From contig NC_079886.1 in the NCBI RefSeq assembly GCF_029227915.1, forward strand, positions 992,001 to 1,056,000: DNA of 64,000 nucleotides, read 5' to 3'. Positions within the stretch are counted from its first letter, which is position 1. Every line of letters starts with the position of its first letter. Both the position numbers and the translations under genes were made by a program. The DNA is from Hydractinia symbiolongicarpus (Eukaryota; Cnidaria; Hydrozoa; Anthoathecata; Hydractiniidae). Of this stretch, positions 23,524-36,800 are shown in pieces. The notes beneath the pieces were generated by a model. The model ran no database searches, had not been told where the DNA came from, and worked only from the letters and a program-made list of their open reading frames with translations.

Positions 23524-24538
23524 CTAATGCGTTTTAGTGGTGAAAAAATAATTTAAAATATCGTTCGGGAAATGAGTTTACTCCCTGGGTACTTTTTTTG
23601 TATACTTTTGACCATACGGGCCGAGTCCGGGATTTACGGGAAATCGCGGGTTTTCGTTTGCCGGCGATTAAACTTCTTTTATTTAGCGTTTCATCAAAAA
23701 TGAAAACATTTTTGGAAAGTACAAGTGTCATGCGTTTTAGTGGTGAAAAAATAATTTAAAAAATCGTTCGTGAAATGAGTTTACTCCCTGGGTACTTTCT
23801 TTGCATAATTTTGACTATATGGGCCGAGTCCGGGATTTAGGGGAAATCGCGGGTTTTCGTTTGCCGGCAAATAAACTTCATTTATTTAGCGTCTCATCAA
23901 AAATGAAAACATTTTTAAAAACTACAAATCTCATGCGTTTTAGTGGTGAAAAAATAATTTAAAAAATCGTTCGGGAAATGAGTTTACTTCCTGGGTACTT
24001 TCTTTGTATACTTTTGACTATACGGGCCGAGTCCGGGATTTACGGGAAATCACGGGTTTTAGTTTGCCGGCGTTTAAACTTCTTTTATTCAGCGTCTCAT
24101 CAAAAATGAAAACGTTTTTGAAAACTACAAGTCTCATGCGTTTTAGTGGTGAAAAAATAATTCAAAAAATCGTTCGGGAAATGAGTTTACTCCCTGGGTA
24201 CTCTCTTTGTATACTTTTGATTATACGGGTCGTGTCCGGGATTTACGGGAAATCGCGGGTTTTCGTTTGCCGGCGATTAAACTGGTTTTATTTAGCGTCT
24301 CATCAAAAATGAAAATATTGTTGAAAACTACAAGTCTCATGCGTTTTAGTGGTGAAAAAATAATTTAAAATATCGTTCGGGAAATGAGTTTACTCCCTGA
24401 GTACTTTCTTTGTATACTTTTGACTATACGGGCCGAGTACCGGATTTACGGGAAATCGCGGGTTTTCGTTTGCCGGCGATTAAACTTCTTTTATTCAGCG
24501 TCTTATCAAAAATGAAAACATTTTTGAAAACTACAAGT
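23524..24538 (+). repeat. P-Q-R-S-T 5-monomer HOR, copy 3
   Basis: 1015 bp in the same order as 18668-19682. It has small private changes such as GGCAAATAAACTTC in Q, GCGTTTAAAC in R and GGGTTTTCG in S. Its counterpart is 46242-47256 (offset 22,718), which shares these private changes. Confidence 0.88.
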
Positions 24539-27500
24539 CTCATGCGTTTTAGTGGTGAAAAAATAATTTAAAAAATCGTTCGGGAAATGAGTTTACTCCC
24601 TGGGTACTTTCTTTGTATACTTTTGACTATACGGGCCGAGTACGGGATTTACGGGAAATCGCGGGTTTTCGTTTGCCGGCGATTAAACATCTTTTATTTT
24701 GCGTCTTATCAAAAATAAAAACATTTTTGAAAACTTCAAGTCTCATGCGTTTTAGTGGTGAAAAAATAATTTAAAAAATCGTTCGGGAAATGAGTTTACT
24801 CCCTGGGTACTTTCTTTGGATACTTTTGACTATACGGGCCGAGTACGGGGTTTACGGGAAAGCGCGGGTTTTGGTTTGCCGGCGATTAAACTTCTTTTAT
24901 TCAGCGTCTCATCAGAAATGAAAATATTTTTGAAAACTACAAGTCTCATGCGTTTTAGTGGTGAAAAAATAATTTGAAAAATCGTTCTGAAAATGAGTTT
25001 ACCCAGAAGGTACTTTCTTTGTATACATTCGACTATAGGGGTCAAGCCCGGGATTTACAGGAAATCGCGGGTTTTCGTTTGCTGGCGATTAAACTTCTTT
25101 TATTCAGCGTCTCATCAAAAATGAAAATATTTTTGAAAACTACAAGTCTCATCCGTTTTAGTGGTGAAAAAATAATTTAAAAAATCATTCGGGAAATCAG
25201 TTTACTCCCTGGGTACTTTTGTTGTATTCTTTTGACTATACGGGCCGAGTACGGGATTTACGGAAAAGCGCGGGTTTTCGTTTGCCGGCGATTAAACTTC
25301 TTTTATTCAGCGTCTCATCAAAAATGAAAATATTTTTGAAAACTACAAGTCTCATGCGTTTTAGTGGTGAAAAGATAATTTAAAAAATCGTTCGGGAAAT
25401 GAATTTACTCCCTGGGTACTTTCTTTGTATACTTTTGACTCTGCGGGCCGAGTCCGGGATTTACGGGAAATCGCGGGTTTTCGTTTGCCGGCGATTAAAC
25501 TTCTTTAATTTAGCGTTTCATCAAAAATGAAAACATTTTTTAAAACTACAAGTCTCATGCGTTTTAGTGATGAAAAAATAATTTAAAAAATCGTTCGGGA
25601 AATGAGTTTACTCCCTGGGTACTTTCTTTATACACATTCGACTATACGGGCCGAGTACGGGATTTACGGGAAATCGCAGGTTTTCGTTTACCGGCGATTA
25701 AACTTCTTTTATTTAGCGTCTCATCAAAAGTAAAAACATTTTTGAAAACTACAAGTCTCATGCGTATTAGTGGTGAAAAAATAATTTAAAAAATCGTTCG
25801 GGAAATGAGTTTACTCCCTGGGTACTTTCTTTGTATACTTTTGACTATACGGGCCGAGTACGGGATTTGCGGGAAATCGCGGGTTTTCGTTTGCCGGCGA
25901 TTAAACATCTTTTATTTAGCGTCTTATCAAAAATAAAAACATTTTTGAAAACTACAAGAATCATGCGTTTTAGTGGTGAAAAAATAATTTAAAAAATCGT
26001 TCGGGAAATGAGTTTACTCCCTGGGTGCTTTCTTTGTATACTTTTGACTATACGGGCCGAGTACGGGATTTACGGGAAAGCGCGGGTTTTGGTTTGCCGG
26101 CGATTAAACTTCTTTTATTCAGCGTCTCATCAAAAATGAAAATATTTTTGAAAACTACAAGTCTCATGCGTTTTTGGGTGAAAAAATAATATAAAAAATC
26201 GTTCGGGAAATGAATTTACTCCCTGGGTACTTTGTTTGTATACTTTTGACTCTGCGGGCCGAGTCCGGGATTTACGGGAAATCGCGGGTTTTCGTTTGCC
26301 GGCGATTAAACTTCTTTAATTTAGCGTTTCACCAAAAATGAAAACATTTTTTAAAACTACAAGTCTCATGCGTTTTAGTGGTGAAAAAATGATTTAAAAA
26401 ATCGTTCGGGAAATGAGTTTACTCCCTGGGTACTTTCTTTATACACATTCGACTATACGGGCCGAGTACGGGATTTACGGGAAATCGCAGGTTTTCGTTT
26501 GCCGGCGTTTAAACTTCTTTTATTCAGCGTCTCATCAGAAATGAAAATATTTTTGAAAACTACAAGTCTCATGCGTTTTAGTGGTGAAAAAATAATTTGA
26601 AAAATCGTTTTTGAAAATGAGTTTACCCACAAGGTACTTTCTTTGTATACATTCGACTATAGGGGCCAAGCCCGGGATTTACAGGAAATCGCGGGTTATC
26701 GTTTGCTGGCGAATAAACTTCTTTTATTCAGCGTCTCATCAAAAATGAAAATATTTTTGAAAACTACAAGTCTCATGCGTTTTAGTGGTGAAAAAATAAT
26801 TTAAAAAATCGTTCGGGAAATGAATTTACTCCCTGGGTACTTTCTTTGTATACTTTTGACTCTGCGGGCCGAGTCCGGGATTTACGGGAAATCGCGGGTT
26901 TTCGTTTGCGGGCGATTAAACTTCTTTAATTTAGCGTTTCATCAAAAATGAAAACATTTTTTAAAACTACAAGTCTCATGCGTTTTAGTGATGAAAAAAT
27001 AATTTAAAAAATCGTTCTGAAAATGAGTTTACCCACAAGGTACTTTCTTTGTATACATTTGACTATACTGGCCAAGCCCGGGATTTACAGGAAATCACGG
27101 GTTTTCGTTTGCTGGCGATTAAACTTCTTTTATTCAGCGTCTCATCAAAAATGAAAATATTTTTGAAACCTACAAGTCTCATCCGTTTTAGTGGTGAAAA
27201 AATAATTTAAAAAATCATTCGGGAAATCAGTTTACTCCTTGGGTACTTTTTTTGTATACTTTTGACAATACGGGCCGAGTACGGGATTTACGGGAAAGCG
27301 CGGGTTTTTGTTTGCCGGCGATTAAACTTCTTTTATTCAGCGTCTCATTAAAAATGAAAATATTTTTGAAAACTACAAGTCTCATGCGTTTTAGTGGTGA
27401 AAAAATAATTTAAAAAATCGTTCGGGAAATGAATTTACTCCCTGGGTACTTTCTTTGTATACTTTTGACTCTGCGGGCCGAGTCCGGGATTTACGGGACA

Positions 27501-27583
27501 TCGCGGGTTTTCGTTTGCCGGCGATTAAACTTCTTTAATTTCGCGTTTCATCAAAAATGAAAACATTTTTTAAAACTACAAGT
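24539..27583 (+). repeat. mosaic satellite spacer between the two long copies
   Basis: Fifteen monomers. The long duplication ends inside the first one, near 24,613. The remainder mixes Y-like (GGGAAAGCGCGGGTTTTGG), F-like (about 24,945, 26,600 and 27,010), D-like (GACTCTGCGGGCCGAG at about 25,437, 26,248 and 27,468) and A/B-like monomers. GTTTTAGTGATG (about 25,560 and 26,980) and GACAATACGGG (about 27,263) link it to 10,752-12,200. No non-satellite sequence. Confidence 0.8.
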
Positions 27584-28801
27584 CTCATGCGTTTTAGTGG
27601 TGAAAAAATAATTTAAAAAATCGTTCGGGAAATGAGTTTACTCCCTGGGTACTTTCTTTATACACATTCGACTATACGGGCCGAGTACGGGATTTACGGG
27701 AAATCGCAGGTTTTCGTTTGCCGGCGTTTAAACTTCTTTTATTTAGCGTCTCATCAAAAGTGAAAACATTTTTGAAAACTACAAGTCTCATGCGTTTTAG
27801 TGGTGAAAAAATAATTTAAAAAATCGTTCGGGAAATGAGTTTACTCCCTGGGTACTTTCTTTGTATACTTTTGACTATACGGGCCGAGTACGGGATTTAC
27901 GGGAAATCGCGGGTTTTCGTTTGCCGGCGATTAAACATCTTTTATTTAGCGTCTCATCAAAAATAAAAACATTTTTGAAAACTACAAGTCTCATGCGTTT
28001 TAGTGGTGAAAAAATAATTTAAAAAATCGTTCGGGAAATGAGTTTACTCCCTGGGTACTTTCTTTGTATACTTTTGACTATACGGGCAGAGTACGGGATT
28101 TACGGGAAATCGCGGGTTTTGGTTTGCCGGCGATTAAACTTCTTTAATTTAGCGTTTCATCAAAAATGAAAACATTTTTTAAAACTACAAGTCTCATGCG
28201 TTTTAGTGGTGAAAAAATAATTTAAAAAATCGTTCGGGAAATGAGTTTACTCCCTGGGTACTTTCTTTATACACATTCGACTATACGGGCCGAGTACGGG
28301 ATTTACGGGAAATCGCAGGTTTTCGTTTGCCGGCGATTAAAAATCTTTTATTTAGCGTCTCATCAAAAATAAAAACACTTTTGAAAACTACAAGTCTCAT
28401 GCGTTTTAGTGGTGAAAAAATAATTTAAAAAATCGTTCGGGAAATGAGTTTACTCCCTGGGTACTTTCTTTATACACATTCGACTATACGGGCCGAGTAC
28501 GGGATTTACGGGAAATCGAGGGTTTTCGTTTGCCGGCGATTAAACATCTTTTATTTAGCGTCTCATCAAAAATGAAAATATTTTTGAAAACTACAAGTCT
28601 CATGCGTTTTAGTGGTGAAAAAATAATTTAAAAAATCGTTCGGGAAATGAATTTACTCCCTGGGTACTTTCTTTGTATACTTTTGATTCTGCGTGCCGAG
28701 TCCGGGATTTACGGGAAATCGCGGGTTTTCGTTTGCCGGCGATTAAACTTCTTTAATTTAGCGTTTCATCAAAAATGAAAACATTTTTTAAAACTACAAG
28801 T
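27584..28801 (+). repeat. 6-monomer block A2-B2-Y-A3-Z-D2, second locus
   Basis: It repeats 5883-7100 at offset 21,701, including ACGGGCAGAG (28,082), GATTAAAAATC and AAAACACTTTTG (28,372). D2 here has TACTTTCTTTG instead of TACTTTGTTTG, so this locus is not the direct source of the right-copy block at 31034. Confidence 0.85.
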
Positions 28802-29410
28802 CTCATGCGTTTTAGTGGTGAAAAAATAATTTAAAAAATCGTTCGGGAAATGAGTTTACTCCCTGGGTACTTTCTTTATACACATTCGACTATACGGGCC
28901 GAGTACGGGATTTACGGGAAATCGCAGGTTTTCGTTTGCCGGCGATTAAACTTCTTTTATTTAGCGTCTCATCAAAAGTGAAAACATTTTTGAAAACTAA
29001 AAGTCTCATGCGTTTTAGTGGTGAAAAAATAATTTAAAAAATCGTTCGGGAAATGAGTTTACTCCCTGGGTACTTTCTTTATACACATTCGACTATACGG
29101 GCCGAGTACGGGATTTACGGGAAATCGCAGGTTTTCGTTTGCCGGCGATTAAAAATCTTTTATTTAGCGTCTCATCAAAAATGAAAATATTTTTGAAAAC
29201 TACAAGTCTCATGCGTTTTAGTGGTGAAAAAATAATTTAAAAAATCGTTCGGGAAATGAATTTACTCCCTGGGTACTTTCTTTGTATACTTTTGATTCTG
29301 CGTGCCGAGTCCGGGATTTACGGGAAATCGCGGGTTTTCGTTTGCCGGCGATTAAACTTCTTTAATTTAGCGTTTCATCAAAAATGAAAACATTTTTTAA
29401 AACTACAAGT
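28802..29410 (+). repeat. 3-monomer (609-bp) duplication at the edge of the right copy
   Basis: D2 at 28599-28801 is repeated at 29208-29410 and A at 28802 is repeated at 29411, both with offset 609 (GATTCTGCGTGCCGAG at 28,684 and 29,293). The monomer between, 29005-29207, is a hybrid: A3 to GATTAAAAATC, then Z from AAAAATGAAAATATTTTTG. The next base, 29411, is where the right copy begins to match base 1. Confidence 0.82.
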
Positions 29411-31033
29411 CTCATGCGTTTTAGTGGTGAAAAAATAATTTAAAAAATCGTTCGGGAAATGAGTTTACTCCCTGGGTACTTTCTTTATACACATTCGACT
29501 ATACAGGCCGAGTACGGGATTTACGGGAAATCGCAGGTTTTCGTTTGCCGGCGATTAAACTTCTTTTATTTAGCGTCTCATCAAAAGTGAAAACATTTTT
29601 GAAAACTAAAAGTCTCATGCGTTTTAGTGGTGAAAAAATAATTTAAAAAATCGTTCGGGAAATGAGTTTACTCCCTGGGTACTTTCTTTGTATACTTTTG
29701 ACTATACGGGCCGAGTACGGGATTTACGGGAAATCGCGAGTTTTCGTTTGCCGGCGATTAAACATCTTTTATTTAGCGTCTCATCAAAAATAAAAACATT
29801 TTTGAAAACTACAAGTCTCATGCGTTTTAGTGGTGAAAAAATAATTTAAAAAATCGTTCAGGAAATGAGTTTACTCCCTGGGTACTTTCTTTGTATACTT
29901 TTGACTATACGGGCCGAGTACGGGATTTACGGGAAAGCGCGGGTTTTGGTTTGCCGGCAATTAAACTTCTTTAATTTAGCGTTTCATCAAAAATGAAAAC
30001 ATTTTTCAAAACTACAAGTCTCGTGCGTTTTAGTGGTGAAAAAATAATTTAAAAAATCGTTTGGGAAATGAGTTTACTCCCTGGGTACTTTCTTTATACA
30101 CATTCGACTATACGGACCGAGTACGGGATTTACGGTAAATCGCAGGTTTTCGTTTGCCGGCGATTAAACATCTTTTATTTAGCGTCTCATCAAAAGTGAA
30201 AACATTTTTGAAAACTACAAGTCTCATGCGTTTTAGTGGTGAAAAAATAATTTAAAAAATCGTTCGGGAAATGAGTTTACTTCCTGGGTACTTTCTTTGT
30301 ATACTTTTGACTATACGGGCCGAGTACGGGATTTACGGGAAATCGAGGGTTTTCGTTTGCCGGCGATTAAACATCTTTTATTTAGCGTCTCATCAAAAAT
30401 AAAAACATTTTTGAAAACTACAAGTCTCATGCGTTTTAGTGGTGAAAAAATAATATAAAAAATCGTTCGGGAAATGAATTTACTCCCTGGGTACTTTCTT
30501 TGTTTACTATGACTCTGCGGGCCGAGTCCGGGATTTACGGGAAATCGCGGGTTTTCGTTTGCCGGCGATTAAACTTCTTTAATTTAGCGTTTCATCAAAA
30601 ATGAAAACATTTTTTAAAACTACAAGTCTCATGCGTTTTAGTGGTGAAAAAATAATTTAAAAAATCGTTCGGGAAATGAGTTTACTCCCTGGCTACTTTC
30701 TTTATACACATTCGACTATAAGGGCCGAGTACGGGATTTACGGGAAATCGCAGGTTTTCGTTTGCCGGCGTTTAAACTTCTTTTATTCAGCGTCTCATCA
30801 GAAATGAAAATATTTTTGAAAACTACAAGTCTCATGCGTTTTAGTGGTGAAAAAATAATTTGAAAAATCGTTCTGAAAATGAGTTTACCCACAAGGTACT
30901 TTCTTTGTATACATTCGACTATAGGGGCCAAGCCCGGGATTTACAGAAAATCGCGGGTTTTCGTTTGCTGGCGATTAAACTTCTTTTATTCAGCGTCTCA
31001 TCAAAAATGAAAATATTTTTGAAAACTACAAGT
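29411..31033 (+). repeat. 8-monomer HOR A-B-X-A'-C-D-E-F (right copy)
   Basis: It matches 1-1622 at offset 29,410-29,411, with shared private changes (CATTTTTCAAAAC, CGGACCGAG). Differences seen: ACAGGCCGAG in A, CGTTTGGG and ACGGTAAATCG in A'. It is followed directly by the A2 block at 31034, without the 6-, 4-, 5- and 6-mer run present in the left copy. Confidence 0.88.
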
Positions 31034-32048
31034 CTCATGCGTTTTAGTGGTGAAAAAATAATTTAAAAAATCGTTCGGGAAATGAGTTTACTCCCTGGGT
31101 ACTTTCTTTATACACATTCGACTATACGGGCCGAGTACGGGATTTACGGGAAATCGCAGGTTTTCGTTTGCCGGCGTTTAAACTTCTTTTATTTAGCGTC
31201 TCATCAAAAGTGAAAACATTTTTGAAAACTACAAGTCTCATGCGTTTTAGTGGTGAAAAAATAATTTAAAAAATCGTTCGGGAAATGAGTTTACTCCCTG
31301 GGTACTTTCTTTGTATACTTTTGACTATACGGGCCGAGTACGGGATTTACGGGAAATCGCGGGTTTTCGTTTGCCGGCGATTAAACATCTTTTATTTAGC
31401 GTCTCATCAAAAATAAAAACATTTTTGAAAACTACAAGTCTCATGCGTTTTAGTGGTGAAAAAATAATTTAAAAAATCGTTCGGGAAATGAGTTTACTCC
31501 CTGGGTACTTTCTTTGTATACTTTTGACTATACGGGCAGAGTACGGGATTTACGGGAAATCGCGGGTTTTGGTTTGCCGGCGATTAAAAATCTTTTATTT
31601 AGCGTCTCATCAAAAATAAAAACACTTTTGAAAACTACAAGTCTCATGCGTTTTAGTGGTGAAAAAATAATTTAAAAAATCGTTCGGGAAATGAGTTTAC
31701 TCCCTGGGTACTTTCTTTATACACATTCGACTATACGGGCCGAGTACGGGATTTACGGGAAATCGAGGGTTTTCGTTTGCCGGCGATTAAACATCTTTTA
31801 TTTAGCGTCTCATCAAAAATGAAAATATTTTTGAAAACTACAAGTCTCATGCGTTTTAGTGGTGAAAAAATAATTTAAAAAATCGTTCGGGAAATGAATT
31901 TACTCCCTGGGTACTTTGTTTGTATACTTTTGATTCTGCGTGCCGAGTCCGGGATTTACGGGAAATCGCGGGTTTTCGTTTGCCGGCGATTAAACTTCTT
32001 TAATTTAGCGTTTCATCAAAAATGAAAACATTTTTTAAAACTACAAGT
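31034..32048 (+). repeat. 5-monomer block A2-B2-(Y/A3)-Z-D2 (right copy, one monomer deleted)
   Basis: It matches 5883-7100, but Y and A3 are fused into one monomer (31440-31642): ACGGGCAGAG and GGGTTTTGG of Y, then GATTAAAAATC and AAAACACTTTTG of A3. The exchange lies in the 17-bp common tract at 31572-31588. The offset drops from 25,151 to 24,948, exactly 203. Confidence 0.88.
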
Positions 32049-33874
32049 CTCATGCGTTTTAGTGGTGAAAAAATAATTTAAAAAATCGTTCGGGAAATGA
32101 GTTTACTCCCTGGGTACTTTCTTTATACACATTCGACTATACGGGCCTAGTACGGGATTTACGGGAAATCGCAGGTTTTCGTTTGCCGGCGATTAAACTT
32201 CTTTTATTTAGCGTCTCATCAAAAGTGAAAACATTTTTGAAAACTAAAAGTCTCATGCGTTTTAGTGGTGAAAAAATAATTTAAAAAATCGTTCGGGAAA
32301 TGAGTTTACTCCCTGGGTACTTTCTTTGTATACTTTTGACTATACGGGCCGAGTACGGGATTTACGGGAAATCGCGAGTTTTCGTTTGCCGGCGATTAAA
32401 CATCTTTTATTTTGCGTCTCATCAAAAATAAAAACATTTTTGAAAACTACAAGTCTCATGCGTTTTAGTGGTGAAAAAATAATTTAAAAAATCGTTCAGG
32501 AAATGAGTTTACTCCCTGGGTACTTTCTTTGTATACTTTTGACTATACGGGCCGAGTACGGGATTTACGGGAAAGCGCGGGTTTTGGTTTGCCGGCAATT
32601 AAACTTCTTTAATTTAGCGTTTCATCAAAAATGAAAACATTTTTTAAAACTACAAGTCTCGTGCGTTTTAGTGGTGAAAAAATAATTTAAAAAATCGTTC
32701 GGGAAATGAGTTTACTCCCTGGGTACTTTCTTTATACACATTCGACTATACGGGCCGAGTACGGGATTTACGGGAAATCGCAGGTTTTCGTTTGCCGGCG
32801 ATTAAACATCTTTTATTTAGCGTCTCATCAAAAGTGAAAACCTTTTTGAAAACTACAAGTCTCATGCGTTTTAGTGGTGAAAAAATAATTTAAAAAACCG
32901 TTCGGGAAATGAGTTTACTTCCTGGGTACTTTCTTTGTATACTTTTGACTATACGGGCCGAGTACGGGATTTACGGGAAATCGAGGGTTTTCGTTTGCCG
33001 GCGATTAAACATCTTTTATTTAGCGTCTCATCAAAAATAAAAACATTTTTGAAAACTACAAGTCTCATGCGTTTTAGTGGTGAAAAAATAATATAAAAAA
33101 TCGTTCGGGAAATGAATTTACTCCCTGGGTACTTTCTTTGTTTACTATGACTCTGCGGGCCGAGTCCGGGATTTACGGGAAATCGCGGGTTTTCGTTTGC
33201 CGGCGATTAAACTTCTTTAATTTAGCGTTTCATCAAAAATGAAAACATTTTTTAAAACTACAAGTCTCATGCGTTTTAGTGGTGAAAAAATAATTTAAAA
33301 AATCGTTCGGGAAATGAGTTTACTCCCTGGCTACTTTCTTTATACACATTCGACTATAAGGGCCGAGTACGGGATTTACGGGAAATCGCAGGTTTTCGTT
33401 TGCCGGCGTTTAAACTTCTTTTATTCAGCGTCTCATCAGAAATGAAAATATTTTTGAAAACTACAAGTCTCATGCGTTTTAGTGGTGAAAAAATAATTTG
33501 AAAAATCGTTCTGAAAATGAGTTTACCCACAAGGTACTTTCTTTGTATACATTCGACTATAGGGGCCAAGCCCGGGATTTACAGAAAATCGCGGGTTTTC
33601 GTTTGCTGGCGATTAAACTTCTTTTATTCAGCGTCTCATCAAAAATGAAAATATTTTTGAAAACTACAAGTCTCATGCGTTTTAGTGGTGAAAAAATAAT
33701 TTAAAAAATCGTTCGGGAAATGAATTTACTCCCTGGGTACTTTCTATGTATACTTTTGACTCTGCGGGCCGAGTCCGGGATTTACGGGAAATCGCGGGTT
33801 TTCGTTTGCGGGCGATTAAACTTCTTTAATTTAGCGTTTCATCAAAAATGAAAACATTTTTTAAAACTACAAGT
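32049..33874 (+). repeat. 9-monomer HOR unit A-B-X-A'-C-D-E-F-D3 (right copy, single)
   Basis: Its start matches the first left unit (GGGCCTAG at 32,144; preceded by D2 with TACTTTGTTTG as at 6,965) and its end matches the second (E, F, D3 of 10143-10751). It thus looks like the unduplicated, or recombined, form of the 7101-10751 pair. Confidence 0.85.
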
Positions 33875-36800
33875 CTCATGCGTTTTAGTGATGAAAAAAT
33901 AATTTAAAAAATCGTTCGGGAAATGAGTTTACTCCCTGGGTACTTTCTTTATACACATACGACTATACGGGCCGAGTACGGGATTTACAGGAAATCGCAG
34001 GTTTTCGTTTACCGGCGATTAAACTTCTTTTATTTAGCGTCTCATCAAAAGTGAAAACATTTTTGAAAACTACAAGTCTCATGCGTTTTAGTGGTGAAAA
34101 AATAATTTAAAAAATCGTTCGGGAAATGAGTTTACTCCCTGGGTACTTTATTTGTATACTTTTGACTATACGGGCCGAGTACGGGATTTACGGGAAATCG
34201 CGGGTTTTCGTTTGCCGGCGATTAAACATCTTTTATTTAGCGTCTTATCAAAAAAAAAAAACATTTTTGAAAACTACAAGTCTCATGCGTTTTAGTGGTG
34301 AAAAAATAATTTAAAAAATCGTTCGGGAAAAGAGTTTACTCCCTGGGTACTTTCTTTGTATACTTTTGACTATACGGGCCGAGTACGGGATTTACGGGAA
34401 AGCGCGGGTTTTGGTTCGCCGGCGATTAAACTTCTTTTATTCAGCGTCTCATCAAAAATGAAAATATTTTTGAAAACTACAAGTCTCATGCGTTTTAGTG
34501 GTGAAAAAATAATTTGAAAAATCGCTCTGAAAATGAGTTTACCCACAAGGTACTTTCTTTGTATACGTTTGATTATAGGGGCCAAGCTCGGGATTTACAG
34601 GAAATCACGGGTTTTCGTTTGCTGGCGATTAAACTTCCTTTATTCAGCGTCTCATCAAAAATGAAAATATTTTTGAAAACTACAAGTCTCATCCGTTTTA
34701 GTGGTGAAAAAATAATTTAAAAAATCATTCGGGAAATCAGTTTACTCCTTGGGTACTTTTTTTGTATACTTTTGACAATACGGGCCGAGTACGGGATTTA
34801 CGGGAAAGCGCGGGTTTTCGTTTGCCGGCGATTAAACTTCTTTTATTCAACGTCTCATCAAAAATGAAAATATTTTTGAAAACTACAAGTCTCATGCGTT
34901 TTAGTGGTGAAAAAATAATTTAAAAAATCGTTCGGGAAATGAATTTACTCCCTGGGTACTTTCTTTGTATACTTTTGACTCTGCGGGCCGAGTCCGGATT
35001 TACGGGAAATCGCGGGTTTTCGTTTGCCGGCGATTAAACTTCTTTAAATTAGCGTTTCATCAAAAATGAAAACATTTTTTAAAACTACAAGTCTCATGCG
35101 TTTTAGTGGTGAAAAAATAATTTAAAAAATCGTTCGGGAAATGAGTTTACTCCCTGCGTACTTTCTTTATACACATTCGACTATACGGGCCGAGTATGGG
35201 ATTTACGGGAAATCGCAGGTTTTCGTTTGCCGGCGTTTAAACTTCTTTTATTTAGCGTCTCATCAAAAGTGAAAACATTTTTAAAAACTACAAGTTTCAT
35301 GCGTTTTAGTGGTGAAAAAATAATTTAAAAAATCGTTCGGGAAATGAGTTTACTCCCTGGGTACTTTCTTTGTATACTTTTGACTATACGGGCCGAGTAC
35401 GGGATTTACGGGAAATCGCGGGTTTTCGTTTGCCGGCGATTAAACATCTTTTATTTAGCGTCTCATCAAAAATAAAAACATTTTTGAAAACTACAAGTCT
35501 CATGCGTTTTAGTGGTGAAAAAATAATTTAAAAAATCGTTCGGGAAATGAGTTTACTCCCTGGGTACTTTCTTTGTATACTTTTGATTCTGCGTTCCGAG
35601 TCCGGGATTTACGGGAAATCGCGGGTTTTCGTTTGCCGGCGATTAAACTTCTTTAATTTAGCGTTTCATCAAAAATGAAAACATTTTTTAAAACTACAAG
35701 TCTCATGCGTTTTAGTGGTGAAAAAATAATTTAAAAAATGGTTCGGGAAATGAGTTTACTCCCTGGGTACTTTCTTTATACACATTCGACTATACGGGGC
35801 GAGTACGGGATTTACGGGAAATCGCAGGTTTTCGTTTGCCGGCGATTAAACTTCTTTTATTTAGCGTCTCATCAAAAGTGAAAACATTTTTGAAAACTAA
35901 AAGTCTCATGCGTTTTAGTGGTGAAAAAATAATTTAAAAAATCGTTCGGGAAATGAGTTTACTCCCTGGGTACTTTCTTTGTATACTTTTGACTATACGG
36001 GCCGAGTACGGGATTTACGGGAAATCGCGGGTTTTCGTTTGCCGGCGATTAAACATCTTTTATTTAGCAACTCATCAAAAATAATAACATTTTTGAAAAC
36101 TACAAGTCTCATGCGTTTTAGTGGTGAAAAAATAATTTAAAAAATCGTTCAGGAAATGGGTTTACTCCCTGGGTACTTTCTTTGTATACTTTTGACTATA
36201 CGGGCCGAGTACGGGATTTACGGGAAAGCGCGGGTTTTGGTTTGCCGGCGATTAAACTTCTTTAATTTAGCGTTTCATCAAAAATGAAAACATTTTTTAA
36301 AACTACAAGTCTCGTGCGTTTTAGTGGTGAAAAAATAAATTAAAAAATCGTTCGGGAAATGAGTTTACTCCCTGGGTACTTTCTTTATACACATTCGACT
36401 ATACCGGCCGAGTACGGGATTTACGGGAAATCGCAGGTTTTTGTTTGCCGGCGATTAAACTTCTTTAATTTAGCGTTTCATCAAAAATGAAAACATTTTT
36501 TAAAACTACAAGTCTCGTGCGTTTTAGTGGTGAAAAAATAATTTAAAAAATCGTTCGGGAAATGAGTTTACTCCCTGGGTACTTTCTTTATACACATTCG
36601 ACTATACGGGCCGAGTACGGGATTTACGGGAAATCGCAGGTTTTCGTTTGCCGGCGATTAAACATCTTTTATTTAGCGTCTCATCAAAAATAAAAACATT
36701 TTTGAAAACTACAAGTCTCATGCGTTTTAGTGGTGAAAAAATAATTTAAAAAATCGTTCGGGAAATGAGTTTACTCCCTGGGTACTTTCTTTGTATACTT

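Larger units (their letters stand above)
1..29410 (+). repeat. left copy of the long-range duplication and its spacer
   Basis: 1 to about 24,613 corresponds to 29,411 to about 47,330. Corresponding landmark pairs: 591/30001, 6381/31532, 6963/31911, 9017/32139, 17961/41085, 18581/41502, 22776/45900, 23182/45900. About 24,613-29,410 is the spacer between copies. The spacing implies an event of about 29 kb before later gains in the left copy. Confidence 0.85.
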
